Shown here piece by piece: positions 1-9,358 of a stretch of DNA of 61,585 bases (position 1 is the first letter of the stretch; each line of letters opens with the position of its first letter). Location: assembly GCA_026982705.1 (NCBI GenBank), contig JALSGP010000021.1, forward strand, positions 1 to 61,585, written 5' to 3'. The translations under genes were made by a program, and so were the position numbers. This DNA is from Alphaproteobacteria bacterium (GTDB lineage Bacteria > Pseudomonadota > Alphaproteobacteria > Geminicoccales > Geminicoccaceae). The notes below the pieces were generated by a model. The model saw only the letters and a list, made by a program, of their open reading frames with translations, searched no databases and had not been told where the DNA came from.

Positions 1-119
1 CGGTCCGCGGACGGGATCCCGCCGATCTTCCGTCGACGCCGTCCCGGAGCCGGCCCACCCTTGTTCCACCGGCTCCCGCCCGCCATCTCCGCCCGGGTCC
101 TGCGGGGAGCTCGCGGACG
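1..119. other. window edge, no gene seen
   Basis: No open frame with a credible start or family match is visible in these bases. In many bacteria the gene pair that follows is divergent from an arylesterase gene (tesA). That gene would lie to the left and is not in the window. The stretch probably holds the 5' region of the ABC ATPase gene, but I cannot point to a convincing promoter. Confidence 0.4.
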
Positions 120-809
120 GTGCTGGTGGAGGTTCGGGAGGTGGCGCTCACCCTCGCCGGTCCCTCCGGACCGGTGCCGGTGCTGCGCGGCGTCGACCTC
201 GCGGTGGCGGCGGGCGAGGCGGTGGCGGTGGTGGGCCGCTCCGGTGCCGGCAAGAGCACGCTCCTCGCCGTCGTCGCCGGCATCGAACGCCCGGACCGCG
301 GCCTCGTCCGGGTGGCGGGGGTCGATCTCGCCACCCTCGACGAGGACGCCCTCGCCCGTTTCCGCCGCCGCCACGTGGGGCTGCTGTTCCAGAACTTCCA
401 TCTGATCGACGGCCTCACGGCGGAGGAGAACGTGGCCTTGCCCCTGGAGCTGGAGGGACGGGACGATGCCCGTCGGCGCGCCCGCGATCTCCTCGGCGAG
501 GTGGGACTCGCCGACCGCACCCGCCATCGGCCGGCCCAGCTCTCCGGCGGCGAACAGCAGCGGGTGGCCCTGGCCCGTGCCCTCGCCCTCGATCCGCCGC
601 TGGTGCTGGCGGACGAACCCACGGGCAATCTCGACGAGGAGACGGGCGCGCGGGTGCTGGATCTGCTCTTCGATCTGCGCGCGCGCCGCGGCACCGCGCT
701 GGTGCTGGTCACCCACGACCGCGAGCTGGCACGCCGCTGCGACCGCGTCGTGCGTCTGGAGGCCGGGCGCACGGTGACCCCGGTGCGGCCGGAGGCGGCG
801 GCGTCGTGA
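120..809 (+). CDS. ABC transporter ATP-binding protein (YbbA/LolD type)
   Basis: This 229-residue ATPase of the MacB/LolD/YbbA group should power the FtsX-type permease encoded next to it at the inner membrane. The ATPase signatures are complete: Walker A at about residues 39-47 (GRSGAGKST), Q-loop Gln91, signature LSGGE at 141-145 and Walker B LVLADEP at 161-167. The H-loop is in VLVTHD. Translation starts at a GTG preceded by GGGGAG. The stop overlaps the permease start in GTGA, so the two are translationally coupled. Homologous pairs (ybbAP) are often next to an esterase gene; no substrate is established, and lipoprotein or lipid extraction is only a family-level guess. Confidence 0.88.
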   Translation: MLVEVREVALTLAGPSGPVPVLRGVDLAVAAGEAVAVVGRSGAGKSTLLAVVAGIERPDRGLVRVAGVDLATLDEDALARFRRRHVGLLFQNFHLIDGLTAEENVALPLELEGRDDARRRARDLLGEVGLADRTRHRPAQLSGGEQQRVALARALALDPPLVLADEPTGNLDEETGARVLDLLFDLRARRGTALVLVTHDRELARRCDRVVRLEAGRTVTPVRPEAAAS

Positions 810-3313
810 GCGGCTGGCGCCTCGCCCTGCGCCTCGCCCGCCGCGGCGTCGCGCGCAGCGGACGGGCGGGTGTCGCCGTCTATCTGCTGCTGGTGGCGGC
901 GGTGGCGGCGGTGACCGCCGGTCCCGTCGCCCATCGCAGCCTCTTGGAGAGCGCCCGGGAGCAGGCCCGGGCGCTCCTCGGCGGCGATCTGCTGCTGGAG
1001 GTGACGGGGACACCCCTGGACGGCGCCACCCTCGCGGCGCTGCTCCCCGAGGGGGCGCGGGTGGCCACCGTCGCCCATCTCATGACCTTCGCCCGGGCCG
1101 GCGGCCGGACCGTCACCGTCTCGCTGGAGGCGGTGGACGCCGGATGGCCGCTGGTGGGACGGCTGGAGACGCGCCCGGCCGGCGATGCCCGCGCCGCCCT
1201 CGCCGCCGGCCGCGTGTGGGCGGAGCCGGCGCTGCTGGCCCGTCTCGGTCTCCGCCCCGGCGACACCCTCCGGCTCGGCCCACGCCGCTTCACCCTCGCC
1301 GGCACGCTGGAGCGTCAGCCGGACCGTCTCGCCGGGGGCCTCGCCCTCGGCCCGCGGGTGCTGGTGGACCGACGGTTCCTGGAGGACACACCGCTCCTGG
1401 GACCGGCCGCCTTCGTCCGCTGGCGCCACGCCGTGCTGCTGCCGGCGGGCATGGACGTGGAGGCCTTCGCGGCGGCGCTGCGGGCGCGGGGGGCGGAGGC
1501 CCGTTTCCGCGTCCGCACCGCCGGCGAGATGCTGCCGCGCCTCGCGCGCGTGAGCGGACGCCTCGGCACCTTCGCCGGCCTCGCAGCCCTGGCGCTGCTG
1601 GTGCTGGGCGGCCTCGGCCTGCACCTGGCCGTGCGCACCCACGCCCGCCTGCGCCGTCATCCGGTGGCGGTGCTGCGGGCCCTCGGCGCCGAGGCGAGAC
1701 TGCTGGACCGCTGGCTGCTGCTGGAATGTCTGCTGCTGCTGGCGGCGGCGGCCACGCCGGGGTTGCTGCTGGGGATCGCCCTGCCGGCGCTGCTGCTGCC
1801 CCTCGCCACCGCCGCCCTGCCGTTGGAGGTCCGCCTCCATCTGGCCCCGGCCGATCTGCTGGCGCCGCTCGGGGTGGCCGTGGGAATGACCGTGGCGGCG
1901 GTGCTGCCGCCCCTCGCCGCCAGCCGACGGACGCCGGCAGCGCGCCTCTTCCGCAGCCTCGGTGCGCCGATGCCGCCGGCTCCGGCCGGCGCCCGGCTGC
2001 TGGCCGCGGCGGCCCTCGTCCTGGCCGCGGCCGCCGCCGTGGTCGCCCAGCCGGATCCCGGAACGGGCCTCGCCGCCGTCGTCGTCCTCGCCGCTTCCGT
2101 CGGCCTGCTGATCCGGGGCGGCCACCTCCTGGTCCGGCTCGCCCGCGCCCGGGCCGCCGGGGGAGGTTCCGTCCGCGGCGCCCTCGCCTGGCGCATCCTC
2201 GCCGCCCCGGACGCCGCCACCATCGGCCTGGTGACGGCGCTGGGGCTCGCCGTCGCCCTCGCCACCGCCGCGCTGCCGGTGGCCCAGCGGCTGCGGGCAG
2301 AGCTGACCGAACGGCTGCCCGCCCGCGCCGCCGCCCTCTTCCTGCTCGACATTCGCCCCGAACAGCGCCTTCGGCTCGGGGAGATCCTCGCCCGCCACGG
2401 CGCCACCCTGCTGCAGGAGGCGCCGGTGGTGCGGGCCCGGGTGGTCCGGATCCGGGGCGTGCCGGTGACGCGGGCGACCATCGCCGAAGGCGTGCGCTGG
2501 ACGGTGCGGGCGGACCGGGTCGTCACCTGGCGGCGGGAGGTGCTGCCCGACGACCGGCTGCGGGCTGGCCGCTGGTGGGCGCCCGACCACGACGGCCCGC
2601 CGCTGGTGGCGGTGGAGGGGCGGGTCGCGGAGGGCTACGGTCTCTCGGTGGGCGACACCCTCACCTTCAACGTGCTGGGCCGCACCCTCACCGCCACCGT
2701 CGCCGCCATCCGCCCGCCGGTGGACTGGACGCGGGGCCGGCTCGACTTCGTCTTCGTCCTCTCGCCGGGCGTGCTGGAGGGTACGCCGCACGCCTGGATC
2801 GCCGCCGTGGACGTGCCGGCCGCGCGGGAGGCCCCGCTCCTCGCCGAGCTCGCGGAGGCGCTGCCCGGGGTGAGCGCGGTGCCGATGCGCGAGGTGGTGG
2901 CGCGTCTGCGGGAGGCGGTGGACGGTCTCGGGAGGATCCTGCTGGCGGTGGGACTGCTGGTGGCCATGGCCGCCCTCGTGGTGGTGGCGGCGAGCGTGCG
3001 GGCGGGGGAGGCCGAGCGCCGGCGCCAGCTCCTGGTGCTGCGGGCCGTGGGGGCCACCCGGGGCGAACTGACGGCGCTGTGGCTGCGCGCCTTCACCGCC
3101 CTCGGCGCGGTCGCCGCCCTGCCCGGGGCGGTGCTGGGTACCCTCCTCGCCGCCCTCGCCACCGTCGCCGTCTTCCGCCTCGATCCGGCATTCCCGCCCT
3201 GGACCCTGCTGCTGCCGGCGACGGTGGCGGTGATCGCCTGTGCCCTCGTGGGCATCCTCGCCACGCGCCGGCTGCTGACCGTGCCGGTGGGACGCCTCTT
3301 CGCCGAGGCCTAG
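806..3313 (+). CDS. FtsX-like ABC permease (YbbP type)
   Basis: An 835-residue membrane protein, partner of the ATPase just upstream. It has an N-terminal TM segment at about residues 24-40 and a large periplasmic region. A first FtsX-type membrane domain follows (about 255-380), then more TM segments, a second periplasmic region, and a C-terminal FtsX domain (about 705-830) with the usual three-helix pattern. The length matches YbbP permeases (about 800 aa), which carry two FtsX domains in one chain, unlike LolC/LolE. The stop TAG shares its bases with the convergent pfkB stop in the tetranucleotide CTAG (3310-3313). The substrate is unknown. Confidence 0.85.
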   Translation: MSGWRLALRLARRGVARSGRAGVAVYLLLVAAVAAVTAGPVAHRSLLESAREQARALLGGDLLLEVTGTPLDGATLAALLPEGARVATVAHLMTFARAGGRTVTVSLEAVDAGWPLVGRLETRPAGDARAALAAGRVWAEPALLARLGLRPGDTLRLGPRRFTLAGTLERQPDRLAGGLALGPRVLVDRRFLEDTPLLGPAAFVRWRHAVLLPAGMDVEAFAAALRARGAEARFRVRTAGEMLPRLARVSGRLGTFAGLAALALLVLGGLGLHLAVRTHARLRRHPVAVLRALGAEARLLDRWLLLECLLLLAAAATPGLLLGIALPALLLPLATAALPLEVRLHLAPADLLAPLGVAVGMTVAAVLPPLAASRRTPAARLFRSLGAPMPPAPAGARLLAAAALVLAAAAAVVAQPDPGTGLAAVVVLAASVGLLIRGGHLLVRLARARAAGGGSVRGALAWRILAAPDAATIGLVTALGLAVALATAALPVAQRLRAELTERLPARAAALFLLDIRPEQRLRLGEILARHGATLLQEAPVVRARVVRIRGVPVTRATIAEGVRWTVRADRVVTWRREVLPDDRLRAGRWWAPDHDGPPLVAVEGRVAEGYGLSVGDTLTFNVLGRTLTATVAAIRPPVDWTRGRLDFVFVLSPGVLEGTPHAWIAAVDVPAAREAPLLAELAEALPGVSAVPMREVVARLREAVDGLGRILLAVGLLVAMAALVVVAASVRAGEAERRRQLLVLRAVGATRGELTALWLRAFTALGAVAALPGAVLGTLLAALATVAVFRLDPAFPPWTLLLPATVAVIACALVGILATRRLLTVPVGRLFAEA

Positions 3314-4248
3314 CCGCCGGCCGCCGTCTCGAGCCCGCGGAACAGCGCCTCCACGTGGGCCCGGCAGCAGAGACCGGTGCCGGGGGTGAGTGCCGTCGCC
3401 GCCCCGGCGGCGACGGCCCAGCGGAAGGCCTCCGCCACCGGCCGCCCCCGCGCCAGCGCCCACAGCATGGCGCCGAGGAAGGCGTCGCCCGCGCCCACGG
3501 TGGAGACCGTCGGGACCCGCGGGGCGGAGAGTCTCCGCACCGTGCCGTCACGTGCGGCCAGCACGGCGCCGCGATGGCCGAGGGTGAGGGCCACCAGCTC
3601 GGCCCGGCCCCGCGCCACCAGTTCGCGGGCCAGCTCCTCTTCCGCCTCCGGCGCGGTGGCACGCCGGCCCAGCAGCGCCTCCGCCTCGGCGAGATTGGGC
3701 TTGACCAGCCACACGCCCTCGGCGAGGGCGTGGAAGAGGGCCGGGCCCGAGGCGTCCACCGCCACCCGCACCCCCCGCGGCCGCACCGCCCGCACGCAGC
3801 GGGCGTAGAAGTCGGCGGGGATGCCCGGGGCCAGCGAGCCGGAGAGGACGAGGACATCGGCGTCGAGGGCGGCGACGGCGTCGAGACAGGCGCGCCATTC
3901 CGCCTCCGTCACCTCGGGGCCCCGCGGGGTGAAGCGGTACTCGTGACCGGTGGCGGTCTCCCGCACCACGTGGGCGATGCGGGTGTCGCCGGCGATGGGG
4001 ATGCGGCTGCCGGGGATGCCGGTGCGGGCGAGGAGGCCCTCGAACACCGGCCCGGTGACGCCGCCCGCCATGTACAGGGCCGCCACGTCCACCCCGCCCA
4101 GCTCGCGGATCACCCGCGCCACGTTGATGCCGCCGCCGCCGGGATCGAAGCGCTCCTCGCGGGTGCGCAGCTTGAGGGTGGGCAGCAGGTGATCCACCAC
4201 CGAGGCGTAGTCGATGGCCGGATTGACGGTGACGGTGCGGATCCTCAT
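3310..4248 (-). CDS. PfkB-family sugar-phosphate kinase (6-phosphofructokinase II / 1-phosphofructokinase type)
   Basis: A 312-residue cytoplasmic ribokinase-fold kinase that uses ATP to phosphorylate a sugar phosphate, most likely fructose-6-phosphate or fructose-1-phosphate. The first PfkB signature is the Gly-rich stretch GGGGINVARVIRELGG at about 37-52. The second contains the catalytic Asp in VGAGDAF (Asp255). The N-terminus VTVNPAIDY is typical of the PfkB/FruK/LacC branch. The start ATG at 4248 lies within the end of ppsA (ATGA overlap), so it is translationally coupled to PEP synthase. Pairing an irreversible glycolytic-direction kinase with a gluconeogenic enzyme suggests control of carbon flow, but exact substrate specificity cannot be read from the sequence. 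Confidence 0.85.
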   Translation of the reverse strand: MRIRTVTVNPAIDYASVVDHLLPTLKLRTREERFDPGGGGINVARVIRELGGVDVAALYMAGGVTGPVFEGLLARTGIPGSRIPIAGDTRIAHVVRETATGHEYRFTPRGPEVTEAEWRACLDAVAALDADVLVLSGSLAPGIPADFYARCVRAVRPRGVRVAVDASGPALFHALAEGVWLVKPNLAEAEALLGRRATAPEAEEELARELVARGRAELVALTLGHRGAVLAARDGTVRRLSAPRVPTVSTVGAGDAFLGAMLWALARGRPVAEAFRWAVAAGAATALTPGTGLCCRAHVEALFRGLETAAGG

Positions 4249-6677
4249 GCCGCCTCCGGCGCCCGCGGCGGCCGGCCCAGCCGCCGCTCCACCTCCAGTA
4301 CGTGCCGCAGGGTGCGCAGCACCGCGTCCGGCACCAGGCTGATGCTGTCGATGCCGAGCTCCACCAGGAACTCGGCGATCTCCGGATAGTCGGAGGGGGC
4401 CTGACCGCAGATGCCCACCCTGCGGCCGTTGCGCTTCGCCCCCTCCACCGCCTGGCGCAGCATGGCGAGGACGGCGGAATCGCGCTCGTCGAAGTCGGCG
4501 GCCACCAGCGGGCTGTCGCGGTCCACTCCCAGCACCAGCTGGGTGAGGTCGTTGGAGCCGATGGAGAAGCCGTCGAAGCGGCGGGCGAATTCGTCCACCA
4601 GGATCACATTGCTGGGGATCTCGCACATGACGTGGATCTCGAGCCCCTTCTCGCCGGCCACCAGACCGTGCTCGCGCATGAAGGCCAGCACCCGGTCCGC
4701 CTCCTCCGGGCGGCGGCAGAAGGGGATCATGAGCCGGACGTTGTCGAAGCCCATCTCCTCCCGCACCCGCCGCATGGCCGCGCATTCGAGGGCGAAACCC
4801 TCGCGATAGGCCTCGTGGGTGTAGCGAGCGGCGCCGCGGAAGCCGAGCATCGGGTTCTCCTCCGTGGGCTCGAACCAGCGACCGCCCAGCAGCCTGGCGT
4901 ATTCGTTGGACTTGAAGTCGGACAGGCGCACGATCACCGGCCGCGGCCAGAAGGCGGCGGCGATGGTGGCCACCCCCTCGGAGAGGCGTTCGACGAAGTA
5001 GCGGGCGGGATCCGCGTAGCCCGCCACCAGCCGCCGGATCTCGGCCCGCTCCGCCTCGTCCGCCACCCGCTCGGGATGGAGCAGGGCCATGGGATGGACC
5101 CGCACGTATTCGGAGAAGACGAACTCGATGCGGGCGAGGCCCACCCCGTCCACCGGCAGCAGGGCCGTGCGGAAAGCGGTCTCCGGATTGCCGACGTTGA
5201 CCATGATCCGGGTCCGCGGGCGCGGCAGCCGGCTCAGATCCACCGTCTCCACCTCGAAGGGCACCCGCCCCTCGTAGACGCGGCCCACCTCGCCCTCGGC
5301 GCAGGAGACGGTCACCTCCATGCCGGTCTCCAGCACCTCGGTGGCCTCCTCCGCGCCCACCACCGCCGGAATGCCCAGCTCGCGGGCGACGATGGCGGCA
5401 TGGCAGGTGCGGCCGCCGCGGTTGGTGACGATGGCCGCCGCCTTCTTCATCACCGGCTCCCAGTCGGGGGTGGTGGTGTCCGCCACCAACACCTCGCCCG
5501 GCCGGAAGGCGGGCAGTTCCTCGGTGCTGCGGATCACCCGCACCGCGCCCTGGGCGATCTTGGTGCCCACCGCCCGCCCGGTCACCAGCACCTGGCCGCG
5601 TCCGGTGAGGCGGTATTCCTCGTAGCGGGTGACGCCGCGCCGGGAGACCACCGTCTCGGGGCGGGCCTGGACGATGTAGAGGCGACCGTCGATGCCGTCC
5701 CGGGCCCATTCGATGTCCATGGGCGTGAAGCGGCCGTGCTTCTCGGAGTAGTGCTTCTCGATGGCGATGGCCATGCCGGCCAGTTCCAGCACCTCGGCGT
5801 CTCCGAGGCAGAAGGTGCGCTGCTCGCGGCGCGAGGTGGCCTTGGTGACGAGATTGTGGCCGAGCCGGCCCTCGGCGAAGACCATCTTGATCTGCTTGCG
5901 GCCCAGTACCCGCCGCACCACCGTGCGGAAGCCGCGGGCGTAGGCGGGCTTGTGGACGTACCATTCGTCCACGTCCACCGCCCCCTGCACCACCGGCTCC
6001 CCCAGCCCCCAGGCGCCGGTGACGAAGACGAAGTCGGGATGGCCGGATTCGGTGTCGACGGTGAACATCACCCCGGCGCTGGCGAGGTCCGAACGGACCA
6101 TCTTCTGGACGCCCACCGAGAGGGCGACGGAGAGGTGGTCGAAACCGTGATCGATGCGGTAGGAGATGGCGCGATCGGTGAAGAGGGAGGCGAAGCAGCG
6201 GCGGATGGCGTCCAACAGCGCCTCCTCGCCGCGGACGTTGAGGAAGGTCTCCTGCTGACCGGCGAAGCTGGCGGTGGGCAGGTCCTCGGCGGTGGCCGAG
6301 GAGCGCACCGCCACCGCCACCTCCTCGCCGTAGCGGCGCTGCATCTCGCCGTAGGCGGCGAGGATCTCCTCGCGGGCCCGCGGCGGCAGGCCGGCGGCGT
6401 AGACGATCTCGCGGCAGCGCCGGCCGGCCCGGCGCAGGGCGGTGACGTCGTTCTTGTCCAGTCCCTCCAGCTCGCGCCGGAGCTTCTCGACGGCTCCGGC
6501 CCGTTCGAGGGCGTCGCGGTAGGCGCGGGCGGTGACGGCGAAGCCGCCGGGCACCCGCACGCCGGCGGCGGAGAGCTCGCGGACCATCTCGCCGAGACTC
6601 GCGTTCTTGCCGCCCACCAGCGGCACGTCGTCGATGCCGATCTCCTCGAACCAGCGCACGTAGATCCGCTCGGCCAC
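4245..6677 (-). CDS. ppsA: phosphoenolpyruvate synthase (pyruvate, water dikinase)
   Basis: This enzyme converts pyruvate + ATP + water to PEP + AMP + phosphate, the entry step of gluconeogenesis from C3 compounds. Three parts are visible in the 810 residues: the N-terminal ATP-grasp region (opening with VPLVGGKNASLGEM), the swivelling phosphohistidine domain with GGRTCHAAIVARE (His426), and the C-terminal TIM barrel with catalytic Cys in GICGQAPSDYP (Cys757). E. coli PpsA has 792 residues and the corresponding His421/Cys751. I chose the GTG at 6677 because GGGGAGG sits six bases upstream; an ATG 57 bases earlier lacks this. It is first of a two-gene operon with the PfkB kinase. Confidence 0.93.
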   Translation of the reverse strand: MAERIYVRWFEEIGIDDVPLVGGKNASLGEMVRELSAAGVRVPGGFAVTARAYRDALERAGAVEKLRRELEGLDKNDVTALRRAGRRCREIVYAAGLPPRAREEILAAYGEMQRRYGEEVAVAVRSSATAEDLPTASFAGQQETFLNVRGEEALLDAIRRCFASLFTDRAISYRIDHGFDHLSVALSVGVQKMVRSDLASAGVMFTVDTESGHPDFVFVTGAWGLGEPVVQGAVDVDEWYVHKPAYARGFRTVVRRVLGRKQIKMVFAEGRLGHNLVTKATSRREQRTFCLGDAEVLELAGMAIAIEKHYSEKHGRFTPMDIEWARDGIDGRLYIVQARPETVVSRRGVTRYEEYRLTGRGQVLVTGRAVGTKIAQGAVRVIRSTEELPAFRPGEVLVADTTTPDWEPVMKKAAAIVTNRGGRTCHAAIVARELGIPAVVGAEEATEVLETGMEVTVSCAEGEVGRVYEGRVPFEVETVDLSRLPRPRTRIMVNVGNPETAFRTALLPVDGVGLARIEFVFSEYVRVHPMALLHPERVADEAERAEIRRLVAGYADPARYFVERLSEGVATIAAAFWPRPVIVRLSDFKSNEYARLLGGRWFEPTEENPMLGFRGAARYTHEAYREGFALECAAMRRVREEMGFDNVRLMIPFCRRPEEADRVLAFMREHGLVAGEKGLEIHVMCEIPSNVILVDEFARRFDGFSIGSNDLTQLVLGVDRDSPLVAADFDERDSAVLAMLRQAVEGAKRNGRRVGICGQAPSDYPEIAEFLVELGIDSISLVPDAVLRTLRHVLEVERRLGRPPRAPEAA

Positions 6678-6741
6678 CGTGATCCTCCCCGTCTCCACCG
6701 TTCCGCATATGGGCACGGCGGGCGGGGGGCCCAAGCCGCGG

Positions 6742-8082
6742 TCAGCGGCCGCGGGCGGCCAGTTCGCGGTCGAGACGGGCGCGATGTCGGGGATCGAGGG
6801 CCACGCGCAGGCGGATGCCGTCCTCCCGCTCCTCCCGCTCCAGCACGTGGCCGTGGGCGTGGAGCCAGGCGAGGAGCCGCCCTTCGTCGTAGGGCAGGGT
6901 CAGTTCCACCAGCCGCTCGCGGGCGGCGAGACGGGCGTCGACGGTGGCGAGCAGCCGGTCCAGGCCCTCGCCGGTGAGGGCCGAGACGGCCACCACGTCG
7001 GCCCGGCGAGAGGCCTCGGCGAGACGGGCCTCGCGCGCCTCGGGATCGAGGCGGTCGATCTTGTTCCAGACCTCCAGCAGGCGCCGTTCGCGGTCGGCCT
7101 CGTCGATGCCCAGCTCGTCCAGCACCCGCAGCACGTCCTCCCGCCGGGCCTCGCACTCGGGATCGGCGAGATCGCGCACGTGGAGCAGCAGATCCGCCTC
7201 CACCACCTCCTCGAGGGTGGCGCGGAAGGCGGCCACCAGGGTGGTGGGCAGGTCGGTGACGAAGCCCACGGTGTCGGAGAGGATGACGCGTCGGCCGGAG
7301 GGCAGCGCGCGGGCGCGCATGGTGGGATCGAGGGTGGCGAAGGGCTTGTCCGCCACCTCCACCGTGGCGCCGGTGAGGCGGTTGAAGAGGGTGGACTTGC
7401 CGGCGTTGGTGTAACCCACGAGGGCCACCACCGGATAGGGCACGCGCCGGCGGGCCCGGCGGTGGATCTCGCGGGTGCGCCGCACCTCCTCCAGTTCGCG
7501 GCGGATGCGGACGATGCGTTCGTCGATGCGGCGCCGGTCCAGCTCGAGCTGGCTCTCACCGGGGCCGCCCACGAAGCCGTAGCCGCCGCGCTGCCGCTCG
7601 AGATGGGTCCAGGAGCGCACCAGCCGGCCGCGCTGATAGACGAGGGCGGCGAGTTCCACCTGCAGGACACCCTCGCGGGTCCGGGCGCGGGCGCCGAAGA
7701 TCTCGAGGATGAGGCCGGTCCGGTCGATGACCTTGGTGGCCCAGGTCCGCTCCAGATTGCGCTGCTGGACCGGAGTGAGGGCGGCGTCCACCACCATCAG
7801 GTCGACGGGCTTCACCGCGAGCCGCTCCCGCAGCTCCGCCACCTTGCCCCGTCCCAGCAGGGTGGCGGGCGTGGGGCCGCGCAGCGGCACCAGCTCCGCC
7901 TCCACCACTTCGAGGGCGATGGCCTCGGCGAGGCGGACCGCCTCCTCCAGCCGGGCCCGCGGGTCGCGTCGCCGGTCGCGTGGGTCGAAGGGATGGAGCA
8001 CCCACGCCCGCCGGGCGGGCGGTCGGGTCCCGACGGGTCGTCGCCGCGTCTCGCGTGTCGCCGCCACCTCCTCCCGGGTCAC
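6742..8082 (-). CDS. hflX: GTPase HflX
   Basis: HflX is a ribosome-associated GTPase that splits or rescues stalled ribosomes under stress. The 446 residues show an N-terminal HflX domain with the [10 protein letters not shown] element and the conserved [18 protein letters not shown] linker (about 167-184), then the G domain: G1 GYTNAGKST at 223-231, G3 DTVGF at 270-274, G4 NKID at 340-343. The start is GTG, overlapping the hfq stop in GTGA (8079-8082), so it should be translated together with hfq. The hfq-hflX order is conserved widely in proteobacteria. The distance to ppsA (64 bp) leaves room for a promoter of the latter, but none is clear. Confidence 0.95.
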   Translation of the reverse strand: MTREEVAATRETRRRPVGTRPPARRAWVLHPFDPRDRRRDPRARLEEAVRLAEAIALEVVEAELVPLRGPTPATLLGRGKVAELRERLAVKPVDLMVVDAALTPVQQRNLERTWATKVIDRTGLILEIFGARARTREGVLQVELAALVYQRGRLVRSWTHLERQRGGYGFVGGPGESQLELDRRRIDERIVRIRRELEEVRRTREIHRRARRRVPYPVVALVGYTNAGKSTLFNRLTGATVEVADKPFATLDPTMRARALPSGRRVILSDTVGFVTDLPTTLVAAFRATLEEVVEADLLLHVRDLADPECEARREDVLRVLDELGIDEADRERRLLEVWNKIDRLDPEAREARLAEASRRADVVAVSALTGEGLDRLLATVDARLAARERLVELTLPYDEGRLLAWLHAHGHVLEREEREDGIRLRVALDPRHRARLDRELAARGR

Positions 8083-8360
8083 TTGGCCTCGGCGGGCTGC
8101 GGACCCTGGGCCTGGGCCTGCGCCTGGACCTGGTTCGGGTCGTAGAGACGTACGGCGGCCGTCGGCATCACCGTGGAGACGGCGTGCTTGTAGACGAGCT
8201 GCACGTGGCCGTCACGCCTGAGCAGCAGGCAGTAGGGATCGAAGGAGGTGATCACGCCCTGCAGCTTGACGCCGTTGATGAGGAACACGGTCACGGGCAC
8301 CTTGCCCTTGCGGATGTGGTTGAGGAAGACGTCCTGAAGGTTTTGTTGTTTTTCCGCCAT
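8079..8360 (-). CDS. hfq: RNA chaperone Hfq
   Basis: A 93-residue Sm-like protein that forms a hexameric ring and pairs small RNAs with mRNAs. Sm1 spans about residues 8-50, with [22 protein letters not shown] and FDPYCLLL. Sm2 contains the YKHA motif (57-60, His59) that lines the proximal RNA-binding pore. A short C-terminal tail rich in Gln and Ala follows. In alphaproteobacteria Hfq also promotes nitrogen-fixation and Ntr control, which fits its position downstream of the ntr genes. The ribosome-binding sequence AAGGA lies nine bases before ATG. A 109-bp gap upstream with a TTGACC box suggests an own promoter besides read-through from dat. Confidence 0.97.
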   Translation of the reverse strand: MAEKQQNLQDVFLNHIRKGKVPVTVFLINGVKLQGVITSFDPYCLLLRRDGHVQLVYKHAVSTVMPTAAVRLYDPNQVQAQAQAQGPQPAEAK

Positions 8361-8412
8361 CGCCTCGGATCCTTGTTATGTGGTCGCAGCGCCCGACGGT
8401 CAGGCTCGCGGA

Positions 8413-8441
8413 GAATGTCGTACGGAGACGTGCCGGGTCAA
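8413..8441 (-). promoter_or_regulatory. candidate hfq promoter
   Basis: On the minus strand, TTGACC (complement of 8436-8441) is followed after 17 bases by ACATTC (complement of 8413-8418). The -35 is good and the -10 poor, 53 bp before the hfq start codon. This is the only TTGAC in the dat-hfq gap. It is inference only. Confidence 0.35.
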
Positions 8442-8469
8442 GACGCGCCATCGTGCCGCGGGACGCCTT

Positions 8470-9348
8470 TCAGCCCTGGGCGTAGTCGCCGGCGAGATCG
8501 GCGAGACCCGAGTGCTCGGCGTAGAGCCTTCCGAGGAGACGGGTGACGGGGCCGGGACGGCCGTCGCCGACGGTGCGGTCCTCCACCCGCACCACCGGCA
8601 GCACCAGCGAGGTGGTGCCGGTGAGGAAGGCCTCGCGGGCGGTGGCCAGCTCCTCCACCCGGAAGGGGCGCTCCTCGACGGGGATCCCGGCGGCGCGCGC
8701 CAGTTCCAGCACCACGGCGCGGGTGATGCCGCCGAGGATGCGGCGGTCGGCGGGATGGGTCACGAGCCGGCCGGTGCCGTCCACCAGGAAGACGTTGGCG
8801 GCGGTGGCCTCCGTCACGGTCCCGTCGGACTCCACGAACCAGGCCTCGCGGAAGCCGCGCTCGACCGCCCGCTGCCGCGCCAGCAGATTGGGGAGCAGAT
8901 TGGTGCTCTTGATGTCGCGGCGCTGCCAGCGGAGGTCCGGGGCGAGCGCCACCGCCACCCCCCGGGCACGCTCCCCGGCCGCGGGGAAGAGGGCGCGGCG
9001 CACCGCCACCACCAGGGTGGGCCGCACCCCGGCCGGGAAGGGATGGGCGCGCGGCGCGGTGCCGCGGGTGATCTGGAGGTAGAGGGTGGCGCGGGCGAGG
9101 GGATTGCGGCGGATCACCTCGCGGGCCACGGCGCGCAGCACCGCCGGGCTCGTGGGCATGGTCATTCCCAGCTCGGCGAGACTGCGGGCGAGACGGGCGA
9201 GATGGCGGTCGAGGTCGCGGGGGATGCCGTCCACCACCTTCACCATCTCGTAGACGCCGTCGCCGAACTGGAAGCCGCGGTCCTCGGCCGCCACCGCCGG
9301 CTCGTGCAGGCGGACGAAGCGGCCGTCCACGTAGGCGATCCGGGTCAT
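8470..9348 (-). CDS. dat: D-amino-acid transaminase
   Basis: A fold-type IV PLP enzyme (292 aa) that interconverts D-alanine and D-glutamate with their 2-oxo acids, supplying D-amino acids for peptidoglycan or degrading them. Family marks are AAEDRGFQFGDGVYEMVKV near the N-terminus and RRDIKSTNLLPN, where Lys147 should hold PLP (Lys145 in Bacillus Dat). VTEATAANVFLV and GITRAVVLELA are the phosphate-cup motifs. The start ATG at 9348 follows GAGGAGAGG. It lies 10 bp after trkA in the ntr operon; the trkA-dat-hfq order is a known feature of Azospirillum/Rhodospirillum relatives. A branched-chain aminotransferase of the same fold is less likely given the D-Ala-type motifs. Confidence 0.87.
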   Translation of the reverse strand: MTRIAYVDGRFVRLHEPAVAAEDRGFQFGDGVYEMVKVVDGIPRDLDRHLARLARSLAELGMTMPTSPAVLRAVAREVIRRNPLARATLYLQITRGTAPRAHPFPAGVRPTLVVAVRRALFPAAGERARGVAVALAPDLRWQRRDIKSTNLLPNLLARQRAVERGFREAWFVESDGTVTEATAANVFLVDGTGRLVTHPADRRILGGITRAVVLELARAAGIPVEERPFRVEELATAREAFLTGTTSLVLPVVRVEDRTVGDGRPGPVTRLLGRLYAEHSGLADLAGDYAQG

Positions 9349-9358
9349 GCCCCTCTCC

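Noticed and set aside
1144-4389. Very long open frames antisense to or out of phase with the ABC permease, pfkB and ppsA genes, and similar ones throughout
   Set aside because: High GC content keeps stop codons rare in all frames. The translated sequences are low-complexity Arg/Pro/Gly/Ala runs without family motifs, while the opposite frames hold clear genes.
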